From NCBI GenBank assembly GCA_024227155.1, contig JAAELB010000969.1, forward strand, positions 1-50,806: 50,806 bases of DNA, read 5' to 3'. Below are positions 50,487 through 50,806 of this stretch, piece by piece. The notes beneath the pieces were generated by a model. The model was not told where the DNA came from. It ran no database searches and saw nothing but the letters and a program-made list of their open reading frames with translations. How positions within the stretch are numbered: position 1 is the first letter of the stretch; the number at the start of each line of letters is the position of its first letter. Source of the stretch: Desulfobulbaceae bacterium. GTDB taxonomy: Bacteria > Desulfobacterota > Desulfobulbia > Desulfobulbales > Desulfocapsaceae. A program made the translations under genes and the position numbers.

Positions 50487-50806
50487 CTAGCCTCGGAGAG
50501 TTGATGGCAACTTCTCATTGACTGGTGTACCACCAGAGATGAATTTATTACAGGTGCAAACCTTGTTTCGACCGTTTTCCTTGGCCTTGTAGAGCATTTC
50601 ATCGGCAGCTTTTATAAGCTCTTCAGGAGATTGTGGTAGACAGCTTTTGTAAGACGCTGCACCAATGCTCACTGTAATATTATGGGAAATATCGTCTGAC
50701 GCAAAAGGTGTGCTTCGGCATGTTTCGAGAATTCTTTGACCTAAAATTTCCGCCTCTTCAAGTTCTGTTTGAGGCAGGAGGACAAAAAATTCCTCCCCAC
50801 CATAAC
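50487..50806 (-). CDS. GGDEF-domain protein, C-terminal part (diguanylate cyclase)
   Basis: The frame is open to the right edge, so only about 105 C-terminal residues are visible. YGGEEFFVLLPQTELEEA holds the active-site motif GGEEF, followed by ITVSIGAASY and ADEMLYKAKENGRNKV, the standard end of a GGDEF domain. The protein probably makes cyclic di-GMP. The sensory N-terminus lies outside the window, so its input cannot be judged. Confidence 0.92.
   Translation of the reverse strand, partial: YGGEEFFVLLPQTELEEAEILGQRILETCRSTPFASDDISHNITVSIGAASYKSCLPQSPEELIKAADEMLYKAKENGRNKVCTCNKFISGGTPVNEKLPSTLRG

Overview
The window looks like a chromosomal segment of a Gram-negative, probably marine, anaerobic deltaproteobacterium-type organism (Desulfobacterota, perhaps Desulfobulbales). 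This is inferred from gene content: a folate-linked histidine degradation pathway, many PAS/GAF hybrid sensor kinases, a sigma-54 regulator, RAYT and palindromic repeat debris, and moderate G+C. No rRNA, tRNA or CRISPR array is visible.

Layout. 1-754: partial GAF-domain gene running off the left edge. 1.2-9.9 kb: complete histidine utilisation locus. hutU-hutI-ftcD plus a MOT1-type transporter run leftward and hutH-hutC run rightward, from a shared promoter region with two identical TGTATATACA palindromes (probable HutC operators). Histidine goes to urocanate, imidazolonepropionate and formimidoylglutamate, whose one-carbon unit is passed to tetrahydrofolate by a fused FtcD. 10.1-10.8 kb: small EthD-like gene and a strongly folded non-coding element. 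10.8-22.9 kb: three-gene operon of very large exported proteins (1960, 1108 and 952 aa). 23-27 kb: small genes (ferritin-like/REC fusion, Cys-rich protein, flavodoxin-type reductase, membrane PH-like protein) separated by repeats. 27.1-29.5 kb: sigma-54 activator coupled to an M48 lipoprotein protease. 30.3-33.2 kb: pgk-tpiA-homocysteine methyltransferase domain. 33.3-37.3 kb: ElyC-like protein, LysE exporter, U32/RlhA-like protein.

The most interesting region is 37,790-43,772 (minus strand), a compact five-gene operon. It encodes (1) a LuxP-like AI-2 binding protein with the known ligand residues conserved; (2) a membrane protein whose periplasmic domain resembles LuxQ but whose output is a PP2C/SpoIIE phosphatase instead of a histidine kinase; (3) a DUF6272/slr1658-type GHKL kinase-like protein; (4) an slr1659-type STAS-like protein with a candidate phospho-serine; and (5) a PAS hybrid histidine kinase. 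I infer an AI-2 signalling pathway wired into a partner-switching module, comparable in logic to SiaABC/RsbU-RsbW-RsbV but with a quorum-sensing input.

44.3-46.8 kb is a gene graveyard: a frameshifted periplasmic binding protein, a Tat-signal remnant, a broken membrane sensor, a histidine-kinase fragment abutting a dispersed repeat (second copy at 24.6 kb), and a broken HigB toxin. 47.1-50.2 kb encodes a 1009-aa hybrid kinase with two duplicated GAF domains, and the right edge holds the C-terminus of a GGDEF protein.

Limits: all identifications come from reading motifs and remembered family sequences, with no database search. Residue positions are hand-counted.
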